Below are positions 8,412 to 16,381 of a DNA stretch of 64,000 bases, in pieces. Location: assembly GCA_964602845.1 (NCBI GenBank), contig CAZRSW010000009.1, forward strand, positions 4,154 to 68,153. The letters run 5' to 3'. The position numbers and the translations under genes were made by a program. Every line of letters begins with the position of its first letter. Position 1 is the stretch's first letter. Origin of the DNA: CAZRSW01 sp964602845. Its GTDB lineage: Bacteria; Chloroflexota; Dehalococcoidia; Lucifugimonadales; UBA826. A model generated the notes under the pieces. It did no database searches, had not been told where the DNA came from, and saw only the letters and a program-made list of their open reading frames with translations.

Positions 8412-9218
8412 ATGAGTAAATACCCCCGTCCCAAAAAAAGATATGGGCAGAACTTCCTGCACAATAAACGTATCATTTACCGGATCGTAAATGAGGCAAA
8501 TATTTCGCCGGGAGATTCCATTTTGGAGATAGGGCCGGGGCGGGGTCATCTAACAGAGGCCCTTGCGTCCAAGGAGGCGAAGGTGGTGGCTATCGAAGCT
8601 GATAAGGATTTGATTGATGGGCCATTGCAGAGATTTAACGATATTGAAAATGTCAGGATCATTCAGGCTGATGCTGCAAAATTTCCAATTGGACAAATAT
8701 ATACTATTTCCAGATCGTATAAGTTAGTCGCCAATCTACCGTTTAATGTTGGGTCTCATATATTGAGGAATTTAATTTGCAGCGAGAACCGGCCTTCGGT
8801 TGCGGTAGTAATGCTCCAAAAAGAGGTGGCGAGAAATGTGGCCGCTCCTTCAGGGAGGATGGGGTTGCTATCAGTTATTATTCAAACTTATTCCAAAGCA
8901 AAGGTAGTTTTTTCGGTACCACCATCTGCCTTCACTCCGGCTCCAAAAGTTTCCGCCGCAGTATTGTTATTGGAGACATATGAGCAGCCTTTGGTGGATG
9001 GTCGACAGTATCGGCAATTCTTTGAATTCACGGCTGCGGGATTCAGCTCGCCCAGGAAACAGATTCATAACTCCCTCTCTACTGGTTTATCAGTATCATC
9101 GACAACATCAAAAAACTTATTAAAGGACTCTGGTATAGATTATTCTCGTAGACCAGGTACCCTGTCGGTCCGAGAATGGATTGAGCTGTTCAGCTATTAT
9201 GTGCAGGGACGACTCTAG
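8412..9218 (+). CDS. rsmA: 16S rRNA dimethyladenosine transferase RsmA (KsgA)
   Basis: A 268-residue SAM-dependent enzyme that dimethylates the two adjacent adenosines in 16S helix 45 late in 30S assembly. It begins with PKKRYGQNFLHNK, the family N-terminal signature. SAM motif I is ILEIGPGRGHLTEAL, the acidic motif II is VVAIEADKDL, and the target-base motif is NLPFNVGSHIL, a variant of the usual NLPYY. The C-terminal small domain ends in a TLSVREWIELF-like segment. It lies 26 bases before ispE, a common pairing in Gram-positive-like genomes. Confidence 0.95.
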   Translation: MSKYPRPKKRYGQNFLHNKRIIYRIVNEANISPGDSILEIGPGRGHLTEALASKEAKVVAIEADKDLIDGPLQRFNDIENVRIIQADAAKFPIGQIYTISRSYKLVANLPFNVGSHILRNLICSENRPSVAVVMLQKEVARNVAAPSGRMGLLSVIIQTYSKAKVVFSVPPSAFTPAPKVSAAVLLLETYEQPLVDGRQYRQFFEFTAAGFSSPRKQIHNSLSTGLSVSSTTSKNLLKDSGIDYSRRPGTLSVREWIELFSYYVQGRL

Positions 9219-9244
9219 CTACAGAGATATTTTGGGATCCTATC

Positions 9245-10111
9245 ATGCCAACAAAATTGAATGGAATTGCTTACGGTAAATTAAATCTGACTCTCGAAGT
9301 GATTGGTAGGCGTCAGGATGGATTTCATGAACTGCGTTCCCTGATGCAAGCGATATCTATCCACGACGTTGTCACTGTCAAAGAAGCAAATGAGGTTTCA
9401 ATTAATTGTAATCTAGCTGGTATTTCAGATTTTCAGAATATAGCTTATAAAGCAGCAGAATTAATGAGACGCCGATATAAGGTTAAATCTGGGGCTGATA
9501 TTGTTATTCAGAAAGGTATACCGGTATCTGCGGGGCTTGGAGGTGGAAGCAGTGATGCCGCAATGGTTCTAAAATTGTTGAACAAACTGTGGGGTTTGGA
9601 TCTACCTCTCTCTGAACTTGTGGGCCTTTCTTCTGAGATAGGTTCTGATGTCGCTTTCTTTCTATCCGGTAATACGGGATTGGTGGAGGGTAGAGGCGAA
9701 AAAGTTAGGTGCATGGATATGAAAAATACCTATTATTTTGTCTTGCTAGTTCCACCCGTTACTTTAAGGTGTAAAACCGCATCGATGTACAAGCTTTTGA
9801 ATGAATCTAATTTCACTAACGGAGGGCTCACAAGGAAATTGGAGGCTCGTATCCGAAGTGGGGGAGACATCCCGCCCCAGTATTTGTTTAATGTATTTGA
9901 CGATGTACTATCTACTATGGTTCCGTCGATCAAAGAGTACGTTACGATATTTCAAAGTGCTGGCGGAAAGGAAATTCTCACTGCTGGAAGTGGCCCAACG
10001 CTTTTTACCATAGTTTCCACAAGAGAGAGGGGGACCGCCATAAGTTTGATTTTAAAACACAAATATAAGCTAAACTCATTTTTGGTAACTTCCGTCAACA
10101 AATCAATCTAG
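9245..10111 (+). CDS. ispE: 4-diphosphocytidyl-2-C-methyl-D-erythritol kinase IspE
   Basis: A 288-residue GHMP kinase that phosphorylates CDP-methylerythritol in the MEP isoprenoid pathway. The N-terminal GKLNLTLEVIGRRQDGFHEL carries the substrate lysine region and the family GFHEL block. The phosphate loop is IPVSAGLGGGSSDAA, and the third GHMP motif is LTAGSGPTLF. It lies directly downstream of rsmA and upstream of a small membrane protein. It supports use of the MEP pathway rather than mevalonate. Confidence 0.95.
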   Translation: MPTKLNGIAYGKLNLTLEVIGRRQDGFHELRSLMQAISIHDVVTVKEANEVSINCNLAGISDFQNIAYKAAELMRRRYKVKSGADIVIQKGIPVSAGLGGGSSDAAMVLKLLNKLWGLDLPLSELVGLSSEIGSDVAFFLSGNTGLVEGRGEKVRCMDMKNTYYFVLLVPPVTLRCKTASMYKLLNESNFTNGGLTRKLEARIRSGGDIPPQYLFNVFDDVLSTMVPSIKEYVTIFQSAGGKEILTAGSGPTLFTIVSTRERGTAISLILKHKYKLNSFLVTSVNKSI

Positions 10112-10129
10112 TAGGAGTGGTATTACATA

Positions 10130-10543
10130 TTGGACCTTATTATTGCTGGGGCCGCAGTCGGAATGTTGTTTGCTTCATTGGGTACGGCCTTCGGTTGCAT
10201 GATTCTTTTTTGGATTGCTCGGAATCCAGGGCCAAAATTGAAGGTCTTTTTTGAGAAGATACCACCTGGTCGCCTAGTGTTCCCCAGCATAGCTATGTTA
10301 CACCCTATTGGTATTGCTTTAGGTATTTTCTTCGCCATTCTGTTTGCCTCTTTTCAACTTCGATATCCGTCCGATGGATTTGCTACTCCGAATTTGGTGT
10401 ATACGGGGTTGATTGTCATTATTGGGATTCTCATATTTTCCCCACCTGCGTTTTTTTTTCCACTGATTTGGACACTTATTTTGATGCTTGGGGTATCGTT
10501 TGTTCTGACGTTTGGGTGGATACTTCCATACCTGCTACTTTGA
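10130..10543 (+). CDS. Small polytopic membrane protein, unknown function
   Basis: A 137-residue, strongly hydrophobic protein with about four predicted membrane helices: an N-terminal IIAGAAVGMLFASLG segment, a central IGIALGIFFAILFAS segment and two closely spaced C-terminal segments. It begins with TTG at 10130, 18 bases after ispE, preceded by a GGAG-like site, so it is probably co-transcribed. No family was recognised and no polar active-site cluster is visible. Confidence 0.7.
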   Translation: MDLIIAGAAVGMLFASLGTAFGCMILFWIARNPGPKLKVFFEKIPPGRLVFPSIAMLHPIGIALGIFFAILFASFQLRYPSDGFATPNLVYTGLIVIIGILIFSPPAFFFPLIWTLILMLGVSFVLTFGWILPYLLL

Positions 10544-10621
10544 AAATGTATATTAGCATCAATCTCTTGACGTAATATTTGAGGAGTTCTACGATTGTGT
10601 GGTTGTTCAATAAGGTAAGCG

Positions 10622-11287
10622 GTGTTGTATTTGTACTTTTTCGATTTACATGTTCATACAACTCGAGGCAGCGGTGATAGCAATTTATCCCCACAAGAGC
10701 TGGTCTCGGAGGCTGATCGAATAGGGTTAGATGGTGTTTTGTTAACGGAACACTCTGGTGGATGGACTGATAAAGAAATAGCAGATGTGTCCCGTGGCAG
10801 CAGTTTAACCGTAATTCCTGCTTTAGAAGTTAACACGGATATGGGGCATGTAATAGCCATAGGTTTAACGTCTCACATTGATGGTATCCATAAGATCGCC
10901 TTTTTAAGGCAAGTGATTGATAGGATCGAAGGTCTTTTAGTAGCGGCTCATCCATTTCGTTATTTCTTTGGCCAAGAACCGAATAATAGTAATCTACTCT
11001 TTATGGGCAATTCTAAGTCAGATATATCTCCTCTTGAAGCTTCTAGACATCCTGTTTTTTCATATGTTGATTTTATTGAAGTGGCCAATGCCTCCAACAC
11101 AGATCGTGAAAATGAATTTGCGGCATTAACGGCAAATTGTTTAGGTAAGGGTGGAACTGGAGGAAGCGATGCACACTCCAAACAAGGGCTTGGTAAGTGT
11201 GTGACACAATTTGAGCGGAAGGTGACTGGTCTGTCTGGGTTAATAACAGAGTTAAAACAGGGTCGATTCAATTATTTGATCCAGTGA
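10622..11287 (+). CDS. PHP-domain metal-dependent phosphoesterase
   Basis: A 221-residue TIM-barrel-like PHP domain. Metal ligands are visible as DLHVHTTRGSGD (residues about 8-19), LLTEHSGG, VAAHPFRYF and the late GGSDAHSKQ. The family includes histidinol phosphatase, 5'-AMP/RNA phosphatase (YciV/RnmAMP type) and polymerase proofreading domains. This stand-alone length fits a small-molecule or nucleotide phosphoesterase. It starts with TTG. The position 79 bases after the membrane protein suggests the same transcript. Confidence 0.88.
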   Translation: MLYLYFFDLHVHTTRGSGDSNLSPQELVSEADRIGLDGVLLTEHSGGWTDKEIADVSRGSSLTVIPALEVNTDMGHVIAIGLTSHIDGIHKIAFLRQVIDRIEGLLVAAHPFRYFFGQEPNNSNLLFMGNSKSDISPLEASRHPVFSYVDFIEVANASNTDRENEFAALTANCLGKGGTGGSDAHSKQGLGKCVTQFERKVTGLSGLITELKQGRFNYLIQ

Positions 11288-11459
11288 TGAGCCACGTTAT
11301 CAAGTCACTTTGCTTCAGCCAAATACCCAAATATCGGACTTGGTACCCCTTTAATTCTCAGGGCACTCAGCTTTAACGTTTCTAGGTAGTTTTTTGAAAG
11401 TTTTGTTCACTGTCAATCATAGTTAATTACGACAATACAAAACATTTAAAAGTAGAGAA

Positions 11460-12878
11460 GTGGAATACCTAAGAATGTGTGCTACGACAGTGATAAAGGT
11501 TGACAACAATTTCAACCATGTGGAGAAAATAGACGAAGCTGGATATGCCATCATGAGCGACATGACCAGCGGCGCTTACACCTCTGCCGTTTCTTCTTTT
11601 TGCAAATTGAAGGCGCGGGATCAAGCAGAGGTGATGGCCACTTTAAAAAGAGAACATCAGGCTATGCTATTGTCCTGGCTGACCCCTAAGAAGCTTGGTC
11701 TAATAGTTAATGAGTTACAACCTAATGAAACTATAGGGATGTCGAGATATATGGAAGCCGTTCAACTCTCGATGGTTTTGGATGAGACAAATCCTGATGT
11801 GGCGGCGGATGTTCTAAGGGAACTCCCCTCGGATCTGCAGGTGGAGACCTTGTCTTCAATGCATGCTGCCAAAGACGTCCAGGCTTTAATGGCTTACGAA
11901 GATGATGATGCAGGTGGCTTGATGACGCCACAATTTGTTGCTCTGACGGAAATTATGAACGTATCCCAAGCTATTCATTTTGTTCGTCGGACAAGTATAG
12001 AGCGTGGGTTTGAAGACATCACATATATCCTAGTAGTGGATCATAATCATACATTGAAGGGTGGCTTGAATGTGTCCCAGTTAGTGACGGCAGATCCTAG
12101 TGACCGGATAACCGATGTTATGTATCCAGAAGTTATTTCAGTAACGACTGACACAGATCAGGAAGAATGTGCCCGTATTATGGAAAGGTATAACCTCATC
12201 GCTTTACCCGTCACGGATAGTTTCCGTAGGCTTGTGGGAGTGGTTAAAGTTGAGGACATGATTGATGTTGTTCAAGAAGAGGCTACGGAAGATATGTACC
12301 GAATGGTTGGGGTAGGTCAGGAAGAGAAACTCCTGGGACCATTTTGGAGGTCAATTGCGAACCGATTACCTTGGCTTTGCGTCAACTTAGGTACTGCTGC
12401 CATCGCGGCCTTAGTCATAACAATATTCCGAGACACTATTTCCCAAATTGTAATTTTAGCTGCGTTCCTCCCAGTGATTGCTGGTCAAGGCGGCATAGTT
12501 GGCACTCAAACACTGACCCTTATGGTCCGATCTATGGCGCTCGGGGAGGTTGCGCACGCAAATGCTGCTAAACTCCTAATTAGAGAATTCGGCTTAGGTC
12601 TGGTTCATGGTATAGTTCTTGGAGTCGTTAGCGGCGTCGTGACTTTTTTGTGGTTGGGCAATTTTTATTTGGCAGTGTTGGTTGCATTGGCGATGCTGGG
12701 TAACCTTGTGGTCGCCGGTATCAGCGGTGTTTTGCTGCCTCTATGCCTAAAGGTATTCCGAATAGACCCTGCTCTTGCTTCGGCTGTTTTAGTAACAACC
12801 ATCACTGATGTTGTAGGTTTCTTGATTTTTCTTGGGCTTGCTGCTTGGTCAGTGAGTCTTTTGTTGAGTGGATTCTAG
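11460..12878 (+). CDS. mgtE: Magnesium transporter MgtE
   Basis: A 472-residue Mg2+ channel. Order of parts: a helical MgtE N domain (about 35-145, with LSWLTPKKLGLIVNEL and ADVLRELPSDLQ), paired CBS domains (about 150-275, with GVVKVEDMIDVV) and a five-helix membrane domain (about 300-472). The conserved selectivity-filter Asp is in TITDVVGFLIFLG near the end. The cytoplasmic domain gates the pore by sensing internal Mg2+. The GTG start at 11460 is a weak choice; an in-frame ATG lies at 11475. No M-box riboswitch was recognisable upstream. It converges on, and overlaps by four bases, the PAP2 gene. Confidence 0.94.
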   Translation: MEYLRMCATTVIKVDNNFNHVEKIDEAGYAIMSDMTSGAYTSAVSSFCKLKARDQAEVMATLKREHQAMLLSWLTPKKLGLIVNELQPNETIGMSRYMEAVQLSMVLDETNPDVAADVLRELPSDLQVETLSSMHAAKDVQALMAYEDDDAGGLMTPQFVALTEIMNVSQAIHFVRRTSIERGFEDITYILVVDHNHTLKGGLNVSQLVTADPSDRITDVMYPEVISVTTDTDQEECARIMERYNLIALPVTDSFRRLVGVVKVEDMIDVVQEEATEDMYRMVGVGQEEKLLGPFWRSIANRLPWLCVNLGTAAIAALVITIFRDTISQIVILAAFLPVIAGQGGIVGTQTLTLMVRSMALGEVAHANAAKLLIREFGLGLVHGIVLGVVSGVVTFLWLGNFYLAVLVALAMLGNLVVAGISGVLLPLCLKVFRIDPALASAVLVTTITDVVGFLIFLGLAAWSVSLLLSGF

Positions 12879-13468
12879 GCCAATAATATTCGCTGCGCGA
12901 AGTGAACCATTTTTTCCAATTTGGTTCGATAGTTGCTGAAAATCACTGTTATTACGGAACTAATGGCTGCGGCGAGTAAAATTGCGCCCAGTATATCCGT
13001 CGGGTAGTGTACCCCTACCAAAACCCTTGCTATTCCTAGCACTATTGAACAACAGACTAAAGTAAGCCCTATGGGTATACGGGAAAAAAGGAATGGTACT
13101 GTTAGCGCAAATATAGATGCAACAGAGTTTGCAGGGAAAGAGGAGTCAGTTGGTAGATAAAAAAACACTTCTACCTCGTAAGAATCATAAGGTCGTGGGC
13201 GAAATAAAAAGTTGTTTAATATTAGAATCGATAGGTTTGTCATCGCTAATGAAACGACGGCAGTCATTGTTGCCAGTTGATGTTTTAATCGTACACTGCG
13301 TTCTTCTGTACCAAACCAGGAATAAATTATCAGCAGACCCACGGATACAGGAATCAAATAATCACTTGCAAATAAGGTTACTGCTTTGTCAAGTGAACTG
13401 TTATAACCCAGGACACTCTGTAGTATTACGATTATCTCGTAATCGTAGTTTTCAAGAATTTCAAGCAA
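12875..13468 (-). CDS. PAP2-family membrane phosphatase, atypical motifs
   Basis: A 197-residue membrane protein with about five helices and the general order of PAP2 motifs: NNFLFRPRPYDS (motif 1), DSSFPANSVASIFAL (motif 2) and ARVLVGVHYPTDILGA (motif 3). The family dephosphorylates undecaprenyl pyrophosphate or phosphatidates. Motif 3 with the catalytic His is intact. The usual Lys of motif 1 is Asn, and motif 2 lacks the proton-donor His (normally PSxHA). Activity is therefore uncertain. The upstream gene overlaps its start by 37 bases. Confidence 0.8.
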   Translation of the reverse strand: MLEILENYDYEIIVILQSVLGYNSSLDKAVTLFASDYLIPVSVGLLIIYSWFGTEERSVRLKHQLATMTAVVSLAMTNLSILILNNFLFRPRPYDSYEVEVFFYLPTDSSFPANSVASIFALTVPFLFSRIPIGLTLVCCSIVLGIARVLVGVHYPTDILGAILLAAAISSVITVIFSNYRTKLEKMVHFAQRILLA

Positions 13469-13860
13469 TGGATTACGCGCCCCCTAAATATATGCCAATA
13501 AGTTCTTTGTCTGAGTAGTTCTATACCAATGTTATCCACGTTGGAGTGATCGTTAGTTGAGCGATTGATAAAGGATGAAATAACGGCATTTGCAATAAAT
13601 CCAGTTACGAACGAGCAAATAAACAAAACCATTTGCTGATTACCGTCCAATCCGCCGTGGACATCATTTATGTTTCGTTCGGCTGTGAAAAAGAAAAGGG
13701 TGAATGACGTGAGTAATAAGGAGGAGGCAAGAATTGTGTTAAGACTCTGGTTTCGAACGAACCTGAATTTATCAAGGTTAGCATCATTAGAAGCAATTTG
13801 TAGTACTCCCATGACTGATAACGTACAGCAAATATAATAGTCAATGGGGAGATTCAGCAT
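13432..13860 (-). CDS. Small membrane protein upstream of the PAP2 gene, unknown function
   Basis: A 142-residue protein with about three hydrophobic segments: an N-terminal YYICCTLSVMGVLQIA, a central ASSLLLTSFTLFFF and a third around MVLFICSFVTGFIANAVI. A basic C-terminal tail follows. No family was recognised. It overlaps the PAP2 reading frame by 37 bases, so the two are probably translationally coupled and may act together at the membrane. Confidence 0.6.
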   Translation of the reverse strand: MLNLPIDYYICCTLSVMGVLQIASNDANLDKFRFVRNQSLNTILASSLLLTSFTLFFFTAERNINDVHGGLDGNQQMVLFICSFVTGFIANAVISSFINRSTNDHSNVDNIGIELLRQRTYWHIFRGRVIHCLKFLKTTITR

Positions 13861-13913
13861 TCTCTTTCCTAGGGGTATCGGAGGTGAAAACGGACTATAT
13901 TAAATTAGTAGCT

Positions 13914-14840
13914 TTAAGGGATGTTGACCACTTCACACCATTTTCGGTACTTTGAGCTGTTGCCACGTATGGCATCCAGATATATTTCCTTAATTTTTTT
14001 TGTTATTGGGCCTTCGGTACCAGTACCAATTGCGCGGTTGTCGAGCTTACCAACGGCTTGTATATGGGCGGCTGTGCCTGTAAGGAATACCTCATCAGCG
14101 AAGTAGAGTTCACTACGCCTGACTTGACGTTCAACCACTTTATAGCCTAAATCCTCAGTGGCGATTTTAGTCACAGAATCTCTGGTAATACCTGTGAGGT
14201 TGTTGTGGGCGACCGGCGGAGTCGATATCTGACCATCGTTGATTAAGAAAAGGTTTTCTCCAGATCCTTCAGATACGTCGCCTTGCTGAGTGAGCATAAT
14301 AGCTTCATCGAAACCTGCTAATGTTGCCTCTGTTTTTGCAAGGATACTATTCACGTAATGTCCTGATATTTTAACCCGTGGTGGGATTATAGTGTCATCT
14401 ACTCTCCTCCACGAAGATGTGCAACAATTCAACGCACCATCAGTATCTAAATAAGCTCCGAAAGGTACCATTATCAGAGCAAAGTCACTTGACAGGTCTT
14501 GTAATCGTAAGTTCGCGACGAGTTCTTCACTTTTATAAGCCAGAGGTCGGATGTAAATATCTTGTCTATAACCGGAATTTTTCAAGAGATCAATCGTGAT
14601 GTCACAGAGATCGTCTGCCTTGTAGGGTATATCTAGTAGAAGCATTTGGCAGCCCTGTAAAAAGCGAACATAGTGCTCGCGCATCCTGAATATGAACATC
14701 CTTTGTTCAGCTTGGTTCCAATTCCCTCTTATACCTTCAAATACTGCGGTTCCATAGTGTAGGGCGTGTGTCATAACATTGATTTTAGCTTCCTCAATCG
14801 GAACCTGTTTTCCTCGGAAAAAAGCGAGGGGGGTAGGCAT
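13914..14840 (-). CDS. ilvE: Branched-chain amino acid aminotransferase
   Basis: A 308-residue class IV PLP aminotransferase, the last step of Val, Leu and Ile synthesis and first of their breakdown. The ATG at 14840 is chosen because AAGGAG lies eight bases upstream and the protein then begins MPTPLAFFRGKQVP, as in family members. The class IV blocks are HALHYGTAVFEGIRG (residues about 25-39), IYIRPLAYKSEE with the PLP lysine near residue 145, and EGSGENLFLINDG further on. The gene stands alone on the minus strand. Confidence 0.94.
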   Translation of the reverse strand: MPTPLAFFRGKQVPIEEAKINVMTHALHYGTAVFEGIRGNWNQAEQRMFIFRMREHYVRFLQGCQMLLLDIPYKADDLCDITIDLLKNSGYRQDIYIRPLAYKSEELVANLRLQDLSSDFALIMVPFGAYLDTDGALNCCTSSWRRVDDTIIPPRVKISGHYVNSILAKTEATLAGFDEAIMLTQQGDVSEGSGENLFLINDGQISTPPVAHNNLTGITRDSVTKIATEDLGYKVVERQVRRSELYFADEVFLTGTAAHIQAVGKLDNRAIGTGTEGPITKKIKEIYLDAIRGNSSKYRKWCEVVNIP

Positions 14841-15051
14841 AGGTATACTCCTTAATTGTTTTTTAAAGAACCTCAACGCTGATCCACTTGGGAACAAAAA
14901 TCTTCATCACAAGATTAAGGTTCTTGCATTGATTCTGACAAATGAATCTTGCCAGATCAATATATCGTTCAATTGGATATAAGTATAGCGTTCTTTAGTA
15001 GGTGACAGGGAAAGAGAGGAGTAAAATGATTCCTGAGTGGGGTAGGCAAAA

Positions 15052-16350
15052 CTATAATATGTCTTCTGGCCAGTCCAACATGATGACAGTCACGGTGTCA
15101 CCCGGTAGCTTCGACTCATCAAATTCTGGACAGATGGCTAGTCCATTTGCACTGGCCATGGAAGTTAATATATTGGAATCTTGAAGTCCGGTTGTTTTTG
15201 CTATGAAGTCATTACCCACTTTTCGCACTTTTACTCTTGCATATACCCGACGACCATCATAATTATCTATTTTATCTTCTAATTGTGCCTGTATGGTTGG
15301 ACGGTCCAGTGATTGCTTCCCCATCATTTTCCTTATGGCGGGACGGCAAAATTGCTCGAATGCCACATGGGCGCTCACGGGGTTGCCGGGTAGCCCGAGG
15401 AACGGGACTTTAGAATTATCTTCGCGATCGAGAAATCCGAAAGCTAAGGGCTTCGCAGGGCGCATTCTTACTGACCAAAATTGAAGTTGACCGTGTGAAG
15501 AAAGGACATCTTTGACTATATCGTAGTCTCCTTTAGACACCCCTGCTGATGAGATGACTAGATCAGAATGAACCGCATTCGCGAGCTTTTCTTCAATTGA
15601 TGCTATATTGTCTTTCGCTATACCTATTATTTGAGGAACCCCGCCGGCTTGGATTACTGCAGCAGCTAATCCACTTATATTGCTATCATATATTTTGGCG
15701 GGTTCATTTGATTCTCCTGGGTTTAGGAGTTCATCGCCCGTTGATAGAATGGCGACCAAGGGTCTCCGGTGGACTGTAACTTTTGATAAACCCAATGAGG
15801 CTAGGACTCCGATGGTGGATGACCTGATGGGTTCACCCTTTTTAAAAACTGTGTCTCCCATGGATATGTCCCCCCCTGCTTTTCGAATGAAAGCTCCGGG
15901 CTGAGTTGTATTTTTAATGCCAATGCTCTTGTTGTCTACTTCTATAGGTTTGCTGTCTGACTCCGTTGTCTCTTCAAAGGGAATAATGGCATTGGCTCCC
16001 TCCGGCAGCATTGCGCCAGTCATGATCCTCACGCTTGTACCTTGGGTGACAGTAAGTCTCGAAAATTGTCCCGCTGCTATTTGGCCGATAACCCTTAGAT
16101 ATATTGGGTTGTTGAGTTTTAGGCAATCTAGGTCAGAGCTTATAACAGCGTATCCATCCATTGCCGAGTTGTCTAAAGGGGGTATGTTGAGGGTTGATAC
16201 GATATCTTGCCCCAGAACTAGATTCAATGACTCCAAAATAGGTAAGTCAACCAACTCTAGAGGATAAAACACTTCCAATATTTGCTTTTTGGCTTCTTCA
16301 ACATTGAGCATATCTTCATGGTGGTGACGATGGTGATGAGGTGTTGTCAT
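15052..16350 (-). CDS. moeA: Molybdopterin molybdenumtransferase MoeA
   Basis: A 432-residue enzyme that inserts molybdate into adenylylated molybdopterin. Conserved blocks are PPLDNSAMDGYAV (about residue 55), ILSTGDELLNPGE, SSAGVSKGDYDIV and FLGLPGNPVSAHVAF. Domain IV follows in the last 75 residues. The N-terminus carries a cluster of six histidines (PHHHRHHHED) not part of the family core, which might bind metal. It indicates that molybdoenzymes are made. It lies upstream of ilvE and downstream of pheT on the same strand. Confidence 0.94.
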   Translation of the reverse strand: MTTPHHHRHHHEDMLNVEEAKKQILEVFYPLELVDLPILESLNLVLGQDIVSTLNIPPLDNSAMDGYAVISSDLDCLKLNNPIYLRVIGQIAAGQFSRLTVTQGTSVRIMTGAMLPEGANAIIPFEETTESDSKPIEVDNKSIGIKNTTQPGAFIRKAGGDISMGDTVFKKGEPIRSSTIGVLASLGLSKVTVHRRPLVAILSTGDELLNPGESNEPAKIYDSNISGLAAAVIQAGGVPQIIGIAKDNIASIEEKLANAVHSDLVISSAGVSKGDYDIVKDVLSSHGQLQFWSVRMRPAKPLAFGFLDREDNSKVPFLGLPGNPVSAHVAFEQFCRPAIRKMMGKQSLDRPTIQAQLEDKIDNYDGRRVYARVKVRKVGNDFIAKTTGLQDSNILTSMASANGLAICPEFDESKLPGDTVTVIMLDWPEDIL

Positions 16351-16381
16351 GAAATTTCCTGGAGATATTGAAAGGAATTAA

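Noticed and set aside
11288..11459. Possible Mg2+ riboswitch (M-box) upstream of mgtE
   Set aside because: None of the conserved M-box segments could be read in these 172 bases, and no large paired structure was evident by eye.
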